IMG/VR virus record: IMGVR_UViG_3300027816_000322
Location: 1 to 28,426 of that record
Direction: 5' to 3' (one strand)
Source: a virus
Length of the DNA stretch: 28,426 nt
Below the pieces are notes generated by a model. That model saw only the letters and a program-made list of their open reading frames with translations, was not told the origin of the DNA and searched no databases. Below are positions 1 to 5,802 of the stretch, one piece after another (position 1 is the stretch's first letter; each line of letters begins with the position of its first letter). Both the position numbers and the translations under genes were made by a program.

Positions 1-1
1 C

Positions 2-742
2 TTTGCACCATTCGTAATTAAAGGCCATAAAAAGGTTCTTATTTTATCCGATGTGCATCTACCCTACCACAACATCGAAGCCCTCACGGTGGCCCTGAAT
101 TACGGCAAGAAAGAGCAACCCGATGCTATACTGCTTAACGGGGATATTTTGGACTGTCATAAGCTATCACGGTTTGTTAAAGACCCGAAAAAAAGGGACT
201 TCGCATCCGAACTAGCATCATTCAAAGATTTCTTTGCTATCCTGCAAAAGACATTCCCAAAGGCAAAGGTTTACTACAAGTTAGGAAATCACGAAGAAAG
301 GTATCAGCATTTCTTATTGGAGAAAGCGCACGAACTTATAGGAGTGGAAGAGTTTGATCTTGCCAACATCATTAAAGCAAGGGCATCCGGTATTGAAGTG
401 ATAGGCGATAAGCGGCCTATCCGAATGAATAACCTTTGGGGGCTGCATGGACACGAATACCCTGGGGGAATATCGGCACCGGTGAACCCTGCAAGGGGCT
501 TGTTCCTTCGTGCTAAATTATCATGCTTTCAAGGCCATAACCACCAAACATCGGAGCATACCGAACCGACACTATCCGGGTCAATGGTAACCACATTTAG
601 TATCGGTTGCCTTTCGGAACTGCATCCGGCATTCATGCCACTCAATAAGTGGAATCACGGCTTTGGGTTTGTCGAACTTGCCAGCGATGGTGAATCTTTT
701 GAATTTAGGAATAAACGTATTTACAAGGGTAAACTATTATAA
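2..742 (+). CDS. Calcineurin-like metallophosphoesterase (5' end outside window)
   Basis: The frame is open to the left edge, so the true start lies upstream; the GTG at 53 is inside the first catalytic motif and cannot be the start. The visible motifs are the standard two-metal phosphoesterase set: LSDVHLPYH (D-x-H), LLNGDILDCH (GD..D), LGNHEERY (GNHE), GLHGHEYPGG and FQGHNHQTS (the two late histidine motifs). All metal ligands are present, so an active hydrolase acting on phosphodiesters or phosphomonoesters is likely. The substrate cannot be read from sequence; phage members may act on nucleic acids or nucleotides. It ends two bases before the next gene, so the two are probably co-transcribed. 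Confidence 0.88.
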   Translation, partial: FAPFVIKGHKKVLILSDVHLPYHNIEALTVALNYGKKEQPDAILLNGDILDCHKLSRFVKDPKKRDFASELASFKDFFAILQKTFPKAKVYYKLGNHEERYQHFLLEKAHELIGVEEFDLANIIKARASGIEVIGDKRPIRMNNLWGLHGHEYPGGISAPVNPARGLFLRAKLSCFQGHNHQTSEHTEPTLSGSMVTTFSIGCLSELHPAFMPLNKWNHGFGFVELASDGESFEFRNKRIYKGKLL

Positions 743-743
743 T

Positions 744-977
744 ATGAAGGTCATCCATCGCAAATTAGGCAAGGAGAAAGCCGATGGATTGGCGCACATT
801 GATAGCAACACCATTGAAATTGATGAGCGGTTAAAAGGCCGCTATCGCCTTGAAATCACCATACACGAAGCATTACACATACTATACCCGAAGGATAGCG
901 AAACGGCTATCATACGCAAGTCAAAGCGGCTCACGAAGGTTCTGTGGGAACAGGGGTATAGGAAAGTAGAAAAGTGA
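744..977 (+). CDS. Small HExxH putative metalloprotease-like protein (77 aa)
   Basis: I chose the ATG at 744 because it lies one base after the stop of the phosphoesterase gene; a longer reading from 663 would overlap that gene by 80 bases. The protein has a central IHEALHILYP segment (around residue 45), an HExxH zinc-binding pattern as in gluzincin or SprT-like proteases. It is very short (77 aa), with no obvious third ligand beyond nearby acidic residues, so proteolytic activity is uncertain. The N-terminal part (VIHRKLG...GLAHIDSNTIEID) resembles small phage proteins with this fold. Its TGA stop (975-977) touches the 3' end of a convergent tRNA gene. Confidence 0.65.
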   Translation: MKVIHRKLGKEKADGLAHIDSNTIEIDERLKGRYRLEITIHEALHILYPKDSETAIIRKSKRLTKVLWEQGYRKVEK

Positions 978-1047
978 CCACCGTACAGGACTCGAACCCG
1001 TATCACCCAGCTACAATGCAGGGGCTCTACCTTTGAGCTAACAGTGG
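977..1047 (-). tRNA. tRNA, probably Thr (anticodon TGT), compact and slightly degenerate
   Basis: Read on the minus strand, a 71-nt cloverleaf can be drawn: acceptor CCACTGT pairs with ACGGTGG (one G-T pair), the D arm is GCTC-AAAGGTA-GAGC, the T arm is ACGGG-TTCGAGT-CCTGT, and the discriminator is T. The anticodon loop reads ATTGTAG, giving TGT if T33 is placed normally. The anticodon stem (CCTGC/CTGGG) is weak, with a C-C mismatch and wobble pairs; an 8-base loop with CCCTG/CTGGG is the alternative. No CCA is encoded. The D and T arms make a tRNA very likely; the amino acid is less certain. Confidence 0.72.
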
Positions 1048-1089
1048 TGCCGTAGTGATTATAGCGTGTATTTATGTGTTAGTGGCAAC

Positions 1090-1119
1090 CGTAGGATACC
1101 CGACACCGAGCATCCTACG
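1090..1119 (-). terminator. Hairpin downstream of the 72-aa leftward gene
   Basis: A perfect 8-bp inverted repeat, CGTAGGAT / ATCCTACG, with a 14-base loop lies about 15 bases past the stop of the leftward gene that ends at 1135. It has no T tract, so it may be a processing or stabilising hairpin rather than an intrinsic terminator. It also sits just before the tRNA in the leftward transcript. Confidence 0.4.
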
Positions 1120-1134
1120 AACCACAATTATATG

Positions 1135-1353
1135 TTACTGTTTGAAAGAAAACTTTTCACCGAGTAACTCAATTCTTTGTCCAAGTATCTGTAAATACTC
1201 GTTCATTAATCTTGACTGTTTGTAAAGCAAATCTTTGTTTTGCCTATCAAGGTCAACAAATTTTTGCGTTCTCATAAAGTCATTTAAGGCGTTTGTTTTT
1301 GTCGCCAACTCTTGTGCTTCAATTAGAAGTCTGTCAAAAAATGAATTTTCCAT
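1135..1353 (-). CDS. Small helical phage protein, crAss001_48-like
   Basis: A 72-aa acidic, almost fully alpha-helical protein. Its pattern is an N-terminal F..RLL.EA.EL segment, a central QKF..L......LL.KQ, and a C-terminal MNEYLQILGQRIELL. That pattern recalls the short family often labelled crAss001_48-related in Bacteroidetes phages; the family has no established function. This assignment is from memory of the pattern, not a search. It has no cysteines and no membrane segment. It is probably expressed with the leftward cluster of small genes and tRNAs. Confidence 0.6.
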   Translation of the reverse strand: MENSFFDRLLIEAQELATKTNALNDFMRTQKFVDLDRQNKDLLYKQSRLMNEYLQILGQRIELLGEKFSFKQ

Positions 1354-1420
1354 TTTATAATTGTGGGTTTTACAAAGCCCGCCCAGAGCATTATCGTGAG
1401 AAGACCAGCAGCCGCTTTGT

Positions 1421-1433
1421 CCGCCACCTGACT
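1421..1433 (-). repeat. Second copy of the 5' end of the 110-nt tRNA-like gene
   Basis: The 13 bases CCGCCACCTGACT at 1421-1433 are identical to 1768-1780, which is the 5' acceptor and start of the D arm of the tRNA-like gene. The sequence beyond this in 1354-1420 does not form a T arm, so this is at most a fragment. The two copies flank the 71-aa gene at 1437-1652. Confidence 0.5.
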
Positions 1434-1436
1434 GTT

Positions 1437-1652
1437 TTATTTTGAATTGAATATTTTTACTATTAGTTCACTTAAATCTATTACTGTTTTTGACCCATCA
1501 ATAAACAGAATACTATATGACGGTTCTTCAGGATTAACTTCTGTTTCATATATCTCACCATCTTTATCTTGGTGAGGATATACATGAATATATTGATTAA
1601 AGCTAATATACTTAATTTTTTTCTCGAATATTTTTTCAAATATTTCTTTCAT
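1437..1652 (-). CDS. Hypothetical protein, A/T-rich (71 aa)
   Basis: Not recognised. The product is a lysine- and isoleucine-rich 71-aa protein starting MKEIFEKIFEKKIKY and ending DLSELIVKIFNSK. The pattern suggests an N-terminal amphipathic helix followed by beta strands. The gene is clearly richer in A/T than the genes around it and lies between a tRNA-like gene and a 13-bp copy of that gene's 5' end, which suggests an inserted cargo gene. The ATG at 1652 is preceded by an A-rich leader (AAAAAGTT), normal for Bacteroidota. No conserved motif is seen. Confidence 0.55.
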   Translation of the reverse strand: MKEIFEKIFEKKIKYISFNQYIHVYPHQDKDGEIYETEVNPEEPSYSILFIDGSKTVIDLSELIVKIFNSK

Positions 1653-1670
1653 AACTTTTTAATTATTAGC

Positions 1671-1780
1671 AGTCAGGACAGGATTCGAACCTGTATAGGA
1701 TAATTGTTAAAGTCCATTTTCACATTGTACAATGCGTTATCCCTAAACTCGTCTGCGTCTACCAATTCCGCCACCTGACT
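1671..1780 (-). tRNA. tRNA-like gene of Leu type, oversized (110 nt), anticodon arm unclear
   Basis: On the minus strand the acceptor AGTCAGG pairs perfectly with CCTGACT, the T arm ACAGG-TTCGAAT-CCTGT is perfect, and the D arm GCGGAATTGGTAGACGC is the form typical of tRNA-Leu. The stretch between the D and T arms is about 61 nt, roughly 25 more than in a normal tRNA-Leu. No good 5-bp anticodon stem can be drawn. GGATAA and TTATCC can pair to form a long arm that contains a smaller hairpin (CATTG/CAATG). The first loop-like segment contains TTTAG, so anticodon TAG is possible, but I cannot fix it. It may be a type II tRNA with an insertion or a decayed gene. Confidence 0.55.
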
Positions 1781-1786
1781 ATTTGC

Positions 1787-1882
1787 TTACTTATCCTCCC
1801 TCCCATGCTCACTTTCATACTTGCCCAATTGATAGGCAGCGTAAACCGTGAACAGAAATAGGACTGCTGCAAAGATTACCAT
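1787..1882 (-). CDS. 31-aa single-pass membrane peptide
   Basis: An ATG at 1882 opens a 31-codon frame beginning MVIFAAVLFLFTVYAAYQLG and ending in a charged tail (KYESEHGREDK). Residues 2-16 are a clear membrane segment; the charged tail suggests a small inner-membrane protein of N-out or N-in type that cannot be decided. Its start overlaps the end of the DnaA-like gene (the shared bases read AAATGGTAA), the classic sign of translational coupling. The function is unknown. Small membrane peptides of this kind in phages sometimes act in host takeover or exclusion, but nothing here shows that. Confidence 0.6.
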   Translation of the reverse strand: MVIFAAVLFLFTVYAAYQLGKYESEHGREDK

Positions 1883-2325
1883 TTTAGTTGATTTTCGATG
1901 TTGATTAAATGGGTTACAATATCCCCAGGGTTCTTTAAACTATGCTGATTATCAATGTATTTGATGCTATAAAGCACAGATGTATGATCCCGGTGGAATA
2001 GACGGCCAATAGCTTTAACGGGCATCTTTAACTCTGAACGCAAAAGGTACTGGGCTATTTGACGGGCCATTACCATCTTTGCCATTCTTGACGGCCCCAT
2101 GAGGCCCTGCATGGTTACATCGAAGTATTTTGACACCGTGTCGATGATAATAGTAACACTTATGCGGTCTTGGGTCATAAGACCGGGAGCTGCGTAATAG
2201 TTTAGCATATTGTTCCAATTTGTTGATAATGATTGCCATTCGGGAGTATGGCATATCGGATGGTGAATTGATACGGGGGGCCTTGTTATTCTTCGTATAG
2301 AATGGTGTGTTTGTTTTCTTAACAT
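1876..2325 (-). CDS. DnaA domain IV-like DNA-binding protein
   Basis: The C-terminal ~100 residues match the DNA-binding domain of the replication initiator DnaA: VMARQIAQYLLRSELKMP, then KAIGRLFHRDHTSVLYSIKY, which carries the DnaA-box-reading RDHT motif. There is no AAA+ ATPase domain, so it is a stand-alone domain IV protein. It could recruit the replisome to a phage origin or compete with host DnaA; that is inference. The N-terminus is uncertain. The ATG at 2325 gives a poorly convincing first 15 residues. A better-looking N-terminus (MNPNDYIQILANHVKK, starting at 2362) is in another frame, which would join near the G6 run at 2275-2280 (C6 on the coding strand). Confidence 0.75.
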   Translation of the reverse strand: MLRKQTHHSIRRITRPPVSIHHPICHTPEWQSLSTNWNNMLNYYAAPGLMTQDRISVTIIIDTVSKYFDVTMQGLMGPSRMAKMVMARQIAQYLLRSELKMPVKAIGRLFHRDHTSVLYSIKYIDNQHSLKNPGDIVTHLINIENQLKW

Positions 2326-2380
2326 GGTTTGCTAAAATTTGAATGTAATCGTTTGGGTTCATGATAGAGTATTGATGGTA

Positions 2381-2409
2381 AATAAAACCCCCGACAGAAT
2401 TGCCGGGGG
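2381..2409 (-). terminator. Intrinsic terminator of the leftward genes 2837-3001 and 2425-2817
   Basis: On the minus strand CCCCCGGCA-ATTC-TGTCGGGGG forms a 9-bp stem with one G-T pair, followed by TTTTATTT. It lies 15 bases after the stop of the gene ending at 2425 and before the DnaA-like gene, so that gene may have its own promoter or depend on read-through. Confidence 0.8.
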
Positions 2410-2424
2410 AAACCAAAACCCAAC

Positions 2425-2817
2425 TTATGCACTCACGAAATTAACTAATTCCGATGAAAAGGACAAGCTATCCAACATGGTGCGATAAACTTCCTGACTG
2501 CCATCGCTGAAGGTTATACGCTTGGTCATATACGGTATGTGCATTGCATCTAGGTCGAAGTCCTGCATGAAGTTCCACATGGAGTTATACTCCTCGTAGC
2601 GGTTCATGAATGGGTTAAAAATCTCAAATACTTGCACTTCCGAAATCGGCCGCTTTGTCGGCTGGATGTAGTAGTTAATCTGCTGACAGACTGAACCATC
2701 ATCATTGTAGGTTTGAATCATTCCACCTGTTTCTGTGAGGAACTCATCAAATTCTAAGTGGCTGCGTTCTGCGTAGTGCATGGCTTGTGTTCGGGTTGAT
2801 ACGGCTAACTTAATCAT
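2425..2817 (-). CDS. Hypothetical protein (130 aa)
   Basis: Not recognised. The 130-aa product has an acidic, aromatic-rich middle (FNPFMNRYEEYNSMWNFMQDFDLD) and a C-terminal part rich in beta-type residues (MTKRITFSDGSQEVYRTML). No cysteine-pair zinc motif, Walker motif or membrane segment is visible. It starts 19 bases after the stop of the 54-aa gene upstream and ends at a strong terminator, so the two form a small leftward transcription unit with the promoter at 3027-3059. Confidence 0.65.
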   Translation of the reverse strand: MIKLAVSTRTQAMHYAERSHLEFDEFLTETGGMIQTYNDDGSVCQQINYYIQPTKRPISEVQVFEIFNPFMNRYEEYNSMWNFMQDFDLDAMHIPYMTKRITFSDGSQEVYRTMLDSLSFSSELVNFVSA

Positions 2818-2836
2818 GGGGTTGGGTTTTTATTGG

Positions 2837-3001
2837 TTAATTAAAAGATACAAGTTTTTTCTTAATTGTTTTTTTCAGATTATCCCAAGATGGCGAACTG
2901 AACATTTTGCCGTTAATAATGCAAGAATAATCGCTTTTACGGGTAGAGGGTGCGTAAAATTGTGTTACTTCAATGCCTCTGTAGATTTTAATCGTTGTCA
3001 T
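2837..3001 (-). CDS. Small basic hypothetical protein (54 aa)
   Basis: An ATG at 3001 opens a 54-codon frame: MTTIKIYRGIEVTQFYAPS at the N-terminus and WDNLKKTIKKKLVSFN at the C-terminus. The pattern looks like two or three beta strands followed by a lysine-rich helix. It has a well-placed promoter (3027-3059) with a short A/C-rich leader (AAAACCAAAAACC) directly before the ATG, and it ends 19 bases before the next leftward gene. This position supports a real gene despite its small size. No family is recognised. Confidence 0.62.
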   Translation of the reverse strand: MTTIKIYRGIEVTQFYAPSTRKSDYSCIINGKMFSSPSWDNLKKTIKKKLVSFN

Positions 3002-3026
3002 GGTTTTTGGTTTTGATTTGATATAT

Positions 3027-3059
3027 CAAAGATACGGGTATTTACTCACAACTTCCAAA
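3027..3059 (-). promoter_or_regulatory. Bacteroidota-type promoter for the 54-aa and 130-aa genes
   Basis: On the minus strand TTTG (3059-3056) is followed after 21 bases by TATCTTTG (3034-3027), an exact match to TAnnTTTG. The ATG at 3001 lies 26 bases downstream. The upstream element overlaps a 5-bp inverted repeat, CCAAA/TTTGG (3055-3068), that could be an operator. Confidence 0.6.
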
Positions 3060-3070
3060 TATTTTTGGAA

Positions 3071-3388
3071 TTATTTTTGCAATTTTGTTGCATTTTCTAC
3101 TAACTTGCTGATTTTCAATACTTCCGCATCGTCTAAATATGTCTTATTATTCACCCATTCATGCAGTTTTAACTTACGCAGGCCAACTTTGCGCTCAATA
3201 GCGGAGAGGTTGAACACATGATCAGAGGTCAGTAGCTGGTGTAGTTTGTCGGATTTAGTCATTATCTTCTGCTCCCTTTCCATTTGTTTGGCTTGTTCAT
3301 ATAAATCTGCAAGTTCTGAATGATGTGATTCATGTATCATATCAACAATCATTTCACAAAACCAATCAACTGCTGTCTGTTGTGCCAT
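3071..3388 (-). CDS. Two-module small protein: MAQQTAV module plus putative helix-turn-helix
   Basis: The 105-aa product has an N-terminal helical module, MAQQTAVDWFCEMIVDMIH up to EQAKQMEREQ, and a C-terminal part (FNLSAIERKVGLRKLKLHEW to LKISKLVENATKL) that reads like a small helix-turn-helix: a helix starting with AIERKVG, a turn, and a second helix. The first module is also present in the late gene at 12255-12596, with exact DNA matches of 20 bp (start region) and 31 bp (3268-3298 against 12477-12507). A DNA-binding or regulatory role is plausible for the C-terminal half but is inference. It is the third gene of the leftward operon. Confidence 0.65.
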   Translation of the reverse strand: MAQQTAVDWFCEMIVDMIHESHHSELADLYEQAKQMEREQKIMTKSDKLHQLLTSDHVFNLSAIERKVGLRKLKLHEWVNNKTYLDDAEVLKISKLVENATKLQK

Positions 3389-3401
3389 AGGTTATTTAGT
3401 T

Positions 3402-3662
3402 TTATGCGATATTTAACTGACTGTAATCAATCGTAAACACCGCTTCAATATATTCTATGTAGCAAGTACCGTCACTTTCATTCCCTTGAATGTAAACTTG
3501 TGTTCCTTTTTTAAGATGCCAATAACCATTTTCCCAGTGTTCACTTTCGGGTAAAAAATCTTCTTTAAGTGTTGCGAGTTTACCTTTAAAAACATCGCAT
3601 AACACGGGTTTGGCAAAATTGCCGTTCTGTTCCACTGCCGTTAGGTTATTCGCCATTTTCAT
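3402..3662 (-). CDS. Hypothetical protein (86 aa)
   Basis: Not recognised. The product (MKMANNLTAVEQNGNFAK to EAVFTIDYSQLNIA) appears mainly beta-stranded, with repeated short aromatic patches (HWENGYWHLKKGTQVYIQG), like a small SH3- or OB-like barrel; this fold guess is weak. Two starts are possible, at 3662 and 3656. Both overlap the end of the upstream gene (by 17 or 11 bases), so translation is probably coupled. No catalytic motif is seen. Confidence 0.65.
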   Translation of the reverse strand: MKMANNLTAVEQNGNFAKPVLCDVFKGKLATLKEDFLPESEHWENGYWHLKKGTQVYIQGNESDGTCYIEYIEAVFTIDYSQLNIA

Positions 3663-3855
3663 TAAAGTTTTCAGTTATAAATTCAAGTACTTCTTTAAAA
3701 GCAGCGATGCGGTTGACTGCCACCTTGCGGTAATAGTCGGCCATAGGTTTCTGATGGTTTTCTTCCCAATGGTCTTTGTTTTCCTCGGCTTCCTTTATCT
3801 TTTCATTAAGGAACTCAATAATCGGAAACGCTGGGTTGTCTGTGTTGTCTGTCAT
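3646..3855 (-). CDS. Hypothetical acidic helical protein (69 aa), first gene of leftward operon
   Basis: Not recognised. A 69-aa acidic protein, mostly helical: MTDNTDNPAFPIIEFLNEK, a charged helix KEAEENKDHWEENHQK, and a C-terminal helix RIAAFKEVLEFITENFN. The start at 3855 lies 21 bases after a promoter that matches the Bacteroidetes consensus exactly, so this is the leader gene of the early leftward operon. Genes in this position are often host-takeover proteins, but no family evidence supports a specific role. Confidence 0.68.
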   Translation of the reverse strand: MTDNTDNPAFPIIEFLNEKIKEAEENKDHWEENHQKPMADYYRKVAVNRIAAFKEVLEFITENFNENGE

Positions 3856-3875
3856 AAATTATAGGTTTGTTTCAG

Positions 3876-3906
3876 CAAAAATAAAAAATATTTTTGTAAT
3901 TCCAAA
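3876..3906 (-). promoter_or_regulatory. Leftward early promoter (TTTG-N19-TATTTTTG)
   Basis: On the minus strand TTTG (3906-3903), a gap of exactly 19 bases, and TATTTTTG (3883-3876) match the Bacteroidetes housekeeping promoter consensus. The first gene starts at 3855. It overlaps the rightward promoter at 3894-3922, so one bound regulator could control both. Confidence 0.75.
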
Positions 3907-3922
3907 TTATTTTGCATCTTTG
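3894..3922 (+). promoter_or_regulatory. Rightward early promoter for the replication operon
   Basis: TTG (3894-3896), 18 bases, then CATCTTTG (3915-3922), which is 7/8 to TAnnTTTG. The ATG of the AAA ATPase gene is at 3943, giving a leader of about 15 bases. It is back-to-back and interleaved with the leftward promoter. Confidence 0.6.
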
Positions 3923-3942
3923 ACTTCTAAACTCAATTATTT

Positions 3943-4845
3943 ATGCAACTACAAAAAGCACAACGGAAGCAGACAATGCTTCGGCTAAACCTGTCAGCCC
4001 CAAGTGGCGCAGGTAAAACCTATTCTGCCCTTTTACTAGCCAAGGGCCTTGTTGGAGATTGGGATAAAATCGCAGTAATTGACACGGAGAATGGTAGCGC
4101 ATCTCTGTATAGTCATTTAGGCGAATTTAACACCATACAACTTGAACCACCATTTACACCTGAACGCTACATCCAGGCACTTGACATTGTTATCAATGCT
4201 GGAATAAAATGCGTTATTATTGATTCATCCACTCACGAATGGAGTGGCCCGGGGGGATGCCTTGAAATCAATGATAAACTTGCCCAACTCAAATACAAAG
4301 GCAACGCATGGGCAGCGTGGTCAGAAACAACACCCCGACATGATGCCTTCGTATCCAAGGTACTTCACTCACCTTTACACGTTATTACCTGCACACGCTC
4401 AAAGATGGAAACTGTAATGGGCGAAGGTAAGAAGGTACATAAAGTAGGCATGAAAGATATTCAGCGTGATGGATGGGAGTACGAACTAACCGTATCTTTA
4501 ACACTTGATAGAGATACACACCTTGCAATTGCATCAAAAGATCGTACTAACCTATTTGAGGGTAAAGATGCTTTTATAATTACTGAAAAAACCGGTGAAA
4601 TGATACGCAAATGGTGCGATACGGGAGTAGCTGATATGCCTACACCACCCCCTGCCCCATCCCGTACAACCGTATCTGATAAAGTTTTCAAGGATGCCTT
4701 AAAGAAAGTTAAGGAAGGCGCAATGCTCAAAGATGGCTCAAAGTCAGTAGCTGCATGGCTCGTTGAAGATGTTGAACTAACTGAATCGCAGGTGGCCGCA
4801 TTAACTCAAGTATTAAACGAAGGAGGTGAAGATGGAACTAATTAA
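3943..4845 (+). CDS. AAA/RecA-like phage ATPase (recombination or replication)
   Basis: A 300-aa P-loop ATPase. Walker A is APSGAGKTYS (residues 19-28), an acidic VIDTENG follows the second strand, and Walker B is CVIIDSST (91-98). TPRHDAF and a sensor-like ITCTRSK segment follow. The layout matches the family of phage nucleotide-binding proteins often annotated as AAA family ATPase, related to RecA-like single-strand annealing or recombination helpers (Sak4-type); the exact subfamily is not certain. The C-terminal 80 residues are a charged helical region after a proline-rich linker (PTPPPAPSR). As first gene of the replication operon, upstream of ssb, nuclease and primase, a role in recombination-dependent replication is likely. 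Confidence 0.82.
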   Translation: MQLQKAQRKQTMLRLNLSAPSGAGKTYSALLLAKGLVGDWDKIAVIDTENGSASLYSHLGEFNTIQLEPPFTPERYIQALDIVINAGIKCVIIDSSTHEWSGPGGCLEINDKLAQLKYKGNAWAAWSETTPRHDAFVSKVLHSPLHVITCTRSKMETVMGEGKKVHKVGMKDIQRDGWEYELTVSLTLDRDTHLAIASKDRTNLFEGKDAFIITEKTGEMIRKWCDTGVADMPTPPPAPSRTTVSDKVFKDALKKVKEGAMLKDGSKSVAAWLVEDVELTESQVAALTQVLNEGGEDGTN

Positions 4846-5296
4846 ATTCAACCATACCACTAAAGAGCAGCGTTCGGAGGTGGTAAATGAAATAATGAAT
4901 GAAGTGCTTAACGGCCGTGTTAACCCGTTAGAACTGCACCTGCGATTGAAGTCAGTAGAGGAAGTGATTAAGGCCCTGACATCAATGCCAGCGTACAAAG
5001 GCATCCTACTTGATGAAGCGCAGAAACACGGCAAGTCCTTCCAGTACCAAAACGCAAAGGTAGAGGTGAAGGAGGTTGGTATTAAGTTAGACTATTCTCA
5101 ATGTGGCAATAGTACGTTAGCTGATTTGTACTGCCAGGAGGAAGCTATCTCTGCCCGAATTAAGGAATTGGAAACCTACCACAAATCACTTCCCATCTCC
5201 GGCATTGAAGTACTTGACCCCGTATCGGGCGAACTTGAAAAACATTATCCACCTGCGAAAACTTCCACAACATCTGTGGCTTTTACGCTTAAATAA
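4832..5296 (+). CDS. Hypothetical phage protein, helical (154 aa)
   Basis: I chose the ATG at 4832, five bases after AGGAGG (4821-4826), one of the few clear Shine-Dalgarno sites here; a GTG at 4826 is possible but lies in that site. The gene overlaps the ATPase gene by 14 bases. The 154-aa product is helical and charged (ELHLRLKSVEEVIKALTSM, then a coiled-coil-like QEEAISARIKELETYHKSLP) with a likely disordered C-terminus rich in S and T. Proteins of this shape are common next to phage recombination ATPases and may be accessory factors; no function is established. Confidence 0.68.
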   Translation: MELIKFNHTTKEQRSEVVNEIMNEVLNGRVNPLELHLRLKSVEEVIKALTSMPAYKGILLDEAQKHGKSFQYQNAKVEVKEVGIKLDYSQCGNSTLADLYCQEEAISARIKELETYHKSLPISGIEVLDPVSGELEKHYPPAKTSTTSVAFTLK

Positions 5297-5302
5297 CATT
5301 TT

Positions 5303-5554
5303 ATGACAGAACAAGAAGCACAAGATAAATTCGGCAATTACATTAAAGATGCTGCCTTTCCTCAAACGGTAGAAACTTCCGAAAAGATTTTCCACACCAA
5401 AGGTCTCACCAAACGTGAATACTTTGCTGCAATGGCATTGCAGGGGATATTGGCAGACGGGATGGATATTCATCTACATGAACAAGGACACGCAAAAAAA
5501 GCAGTATTGTATGCCGATGCCCTTATCAAAGCACTAAACGAATCACAACCCTAA
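5303..5554 (+). CDS. Hypothetical phage protein with KREYFAAMALQG motif (83 aa)
   Basis: An 83-aa protein (MTEQEAQDKFGNYIKDAAFP; GLTKREYFAAMALQGILA; KKAVLYADALIKALNESQ). The motif GLTKREYFAAMALQG is recurrent in small phage proteins of unknown function in replication regions. The C-terminal helix is encoded by DNA (5513-5550) that occurs again at 5803-5840 beyond the next gene, so the 3' end of this gene has been duplicated around an inserted cargo gene. It starts 6 bases after the previous stop. Confidence 0.7.
   Translation: MTEQEAQDKFGNYIKDAAFPQTVETSEKIFHTKGLTKREYFAAMALQGILADGMDIHLHEQGHAKKAVLYADALIKALNESQP
5513..5550 (+). repeat. Direct repeat, left copy, flanking an inserted small gene
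   Basis: This 38-bp stretch is 36/38 identical to 5803-5840, and the last 26 bases (5525-5550 against 5815-5840) are exact. It is the 3' end of the 83-aa gene. The 290-bp unit between the copies holds one A/T-rich gene. Confidence 0.85.
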
Positions 5555-5565
5555 AATCTTATAAA

Positions 5566-5787
5566 ATGAGAGTAATAAAAACAAAAGACACAAAAGACCA
5601 TCTTTGCAGATATTGTCAAAATGATTTTGCAACTTGTCCAAAAGCTAATCATATTAAGTTTGGCGATGGTTTTGGAAATGACAATGTAATTGAGTGTAGT
5701 GAATTTGTAGTAACAAGTTGGCATAATAATTTTCCCATAGAAGGTACAGATATATTTGTTAAGCGTGTTGACCTGAATTTCCCATAA
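5566..5787 (+). CDS. Small Cys-rich hypothetical protein (73 aa), inserted cargo gene
   Basis: The 73-aa product has an N-terminal CRYCQNDFATCPKANH segment and a later NVIECSEF: C-x2-C ... C ... C, consistent with a small zinc ribbon or knuckle. The rest is beta-rich with aromatic residues (VVTSWHNNFPIEGTDIFVKR). The gene is richer in A/T than its neighbours and is bracketed by 38-bp direct repeats, so it looks like a recent insertion into the replication operon. No known family is recognised. Confidence 0.65.
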   Translation: MRVIKTKDTKDHLCRYCQNDFATCPKANHIKFGDGFGNDNVIECSEFVVTSWHNNFPIEGTDIFVKRVDLNFP

Positions 5788-5802
5788 CATTTTTTGCACA
5801 TA

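Noticed and set aside
53-742. GTG 53 as start of the phosphoesterase
   Set aside because: The codon is the V of the D-V-H metal motif; the frame continues to the window edge, so the true start lies outside.
3884-3902. Phage attachment site
   Set aside because: No integrase gene, no match to a tRNA end and no core repeat; the region is better explained as two overlapping promoters.
5245-5253. DnaA box (TTATCCACC)
   Set aside because: A single near-match inside a coding region; no cluster, so no evidence for an origin here.
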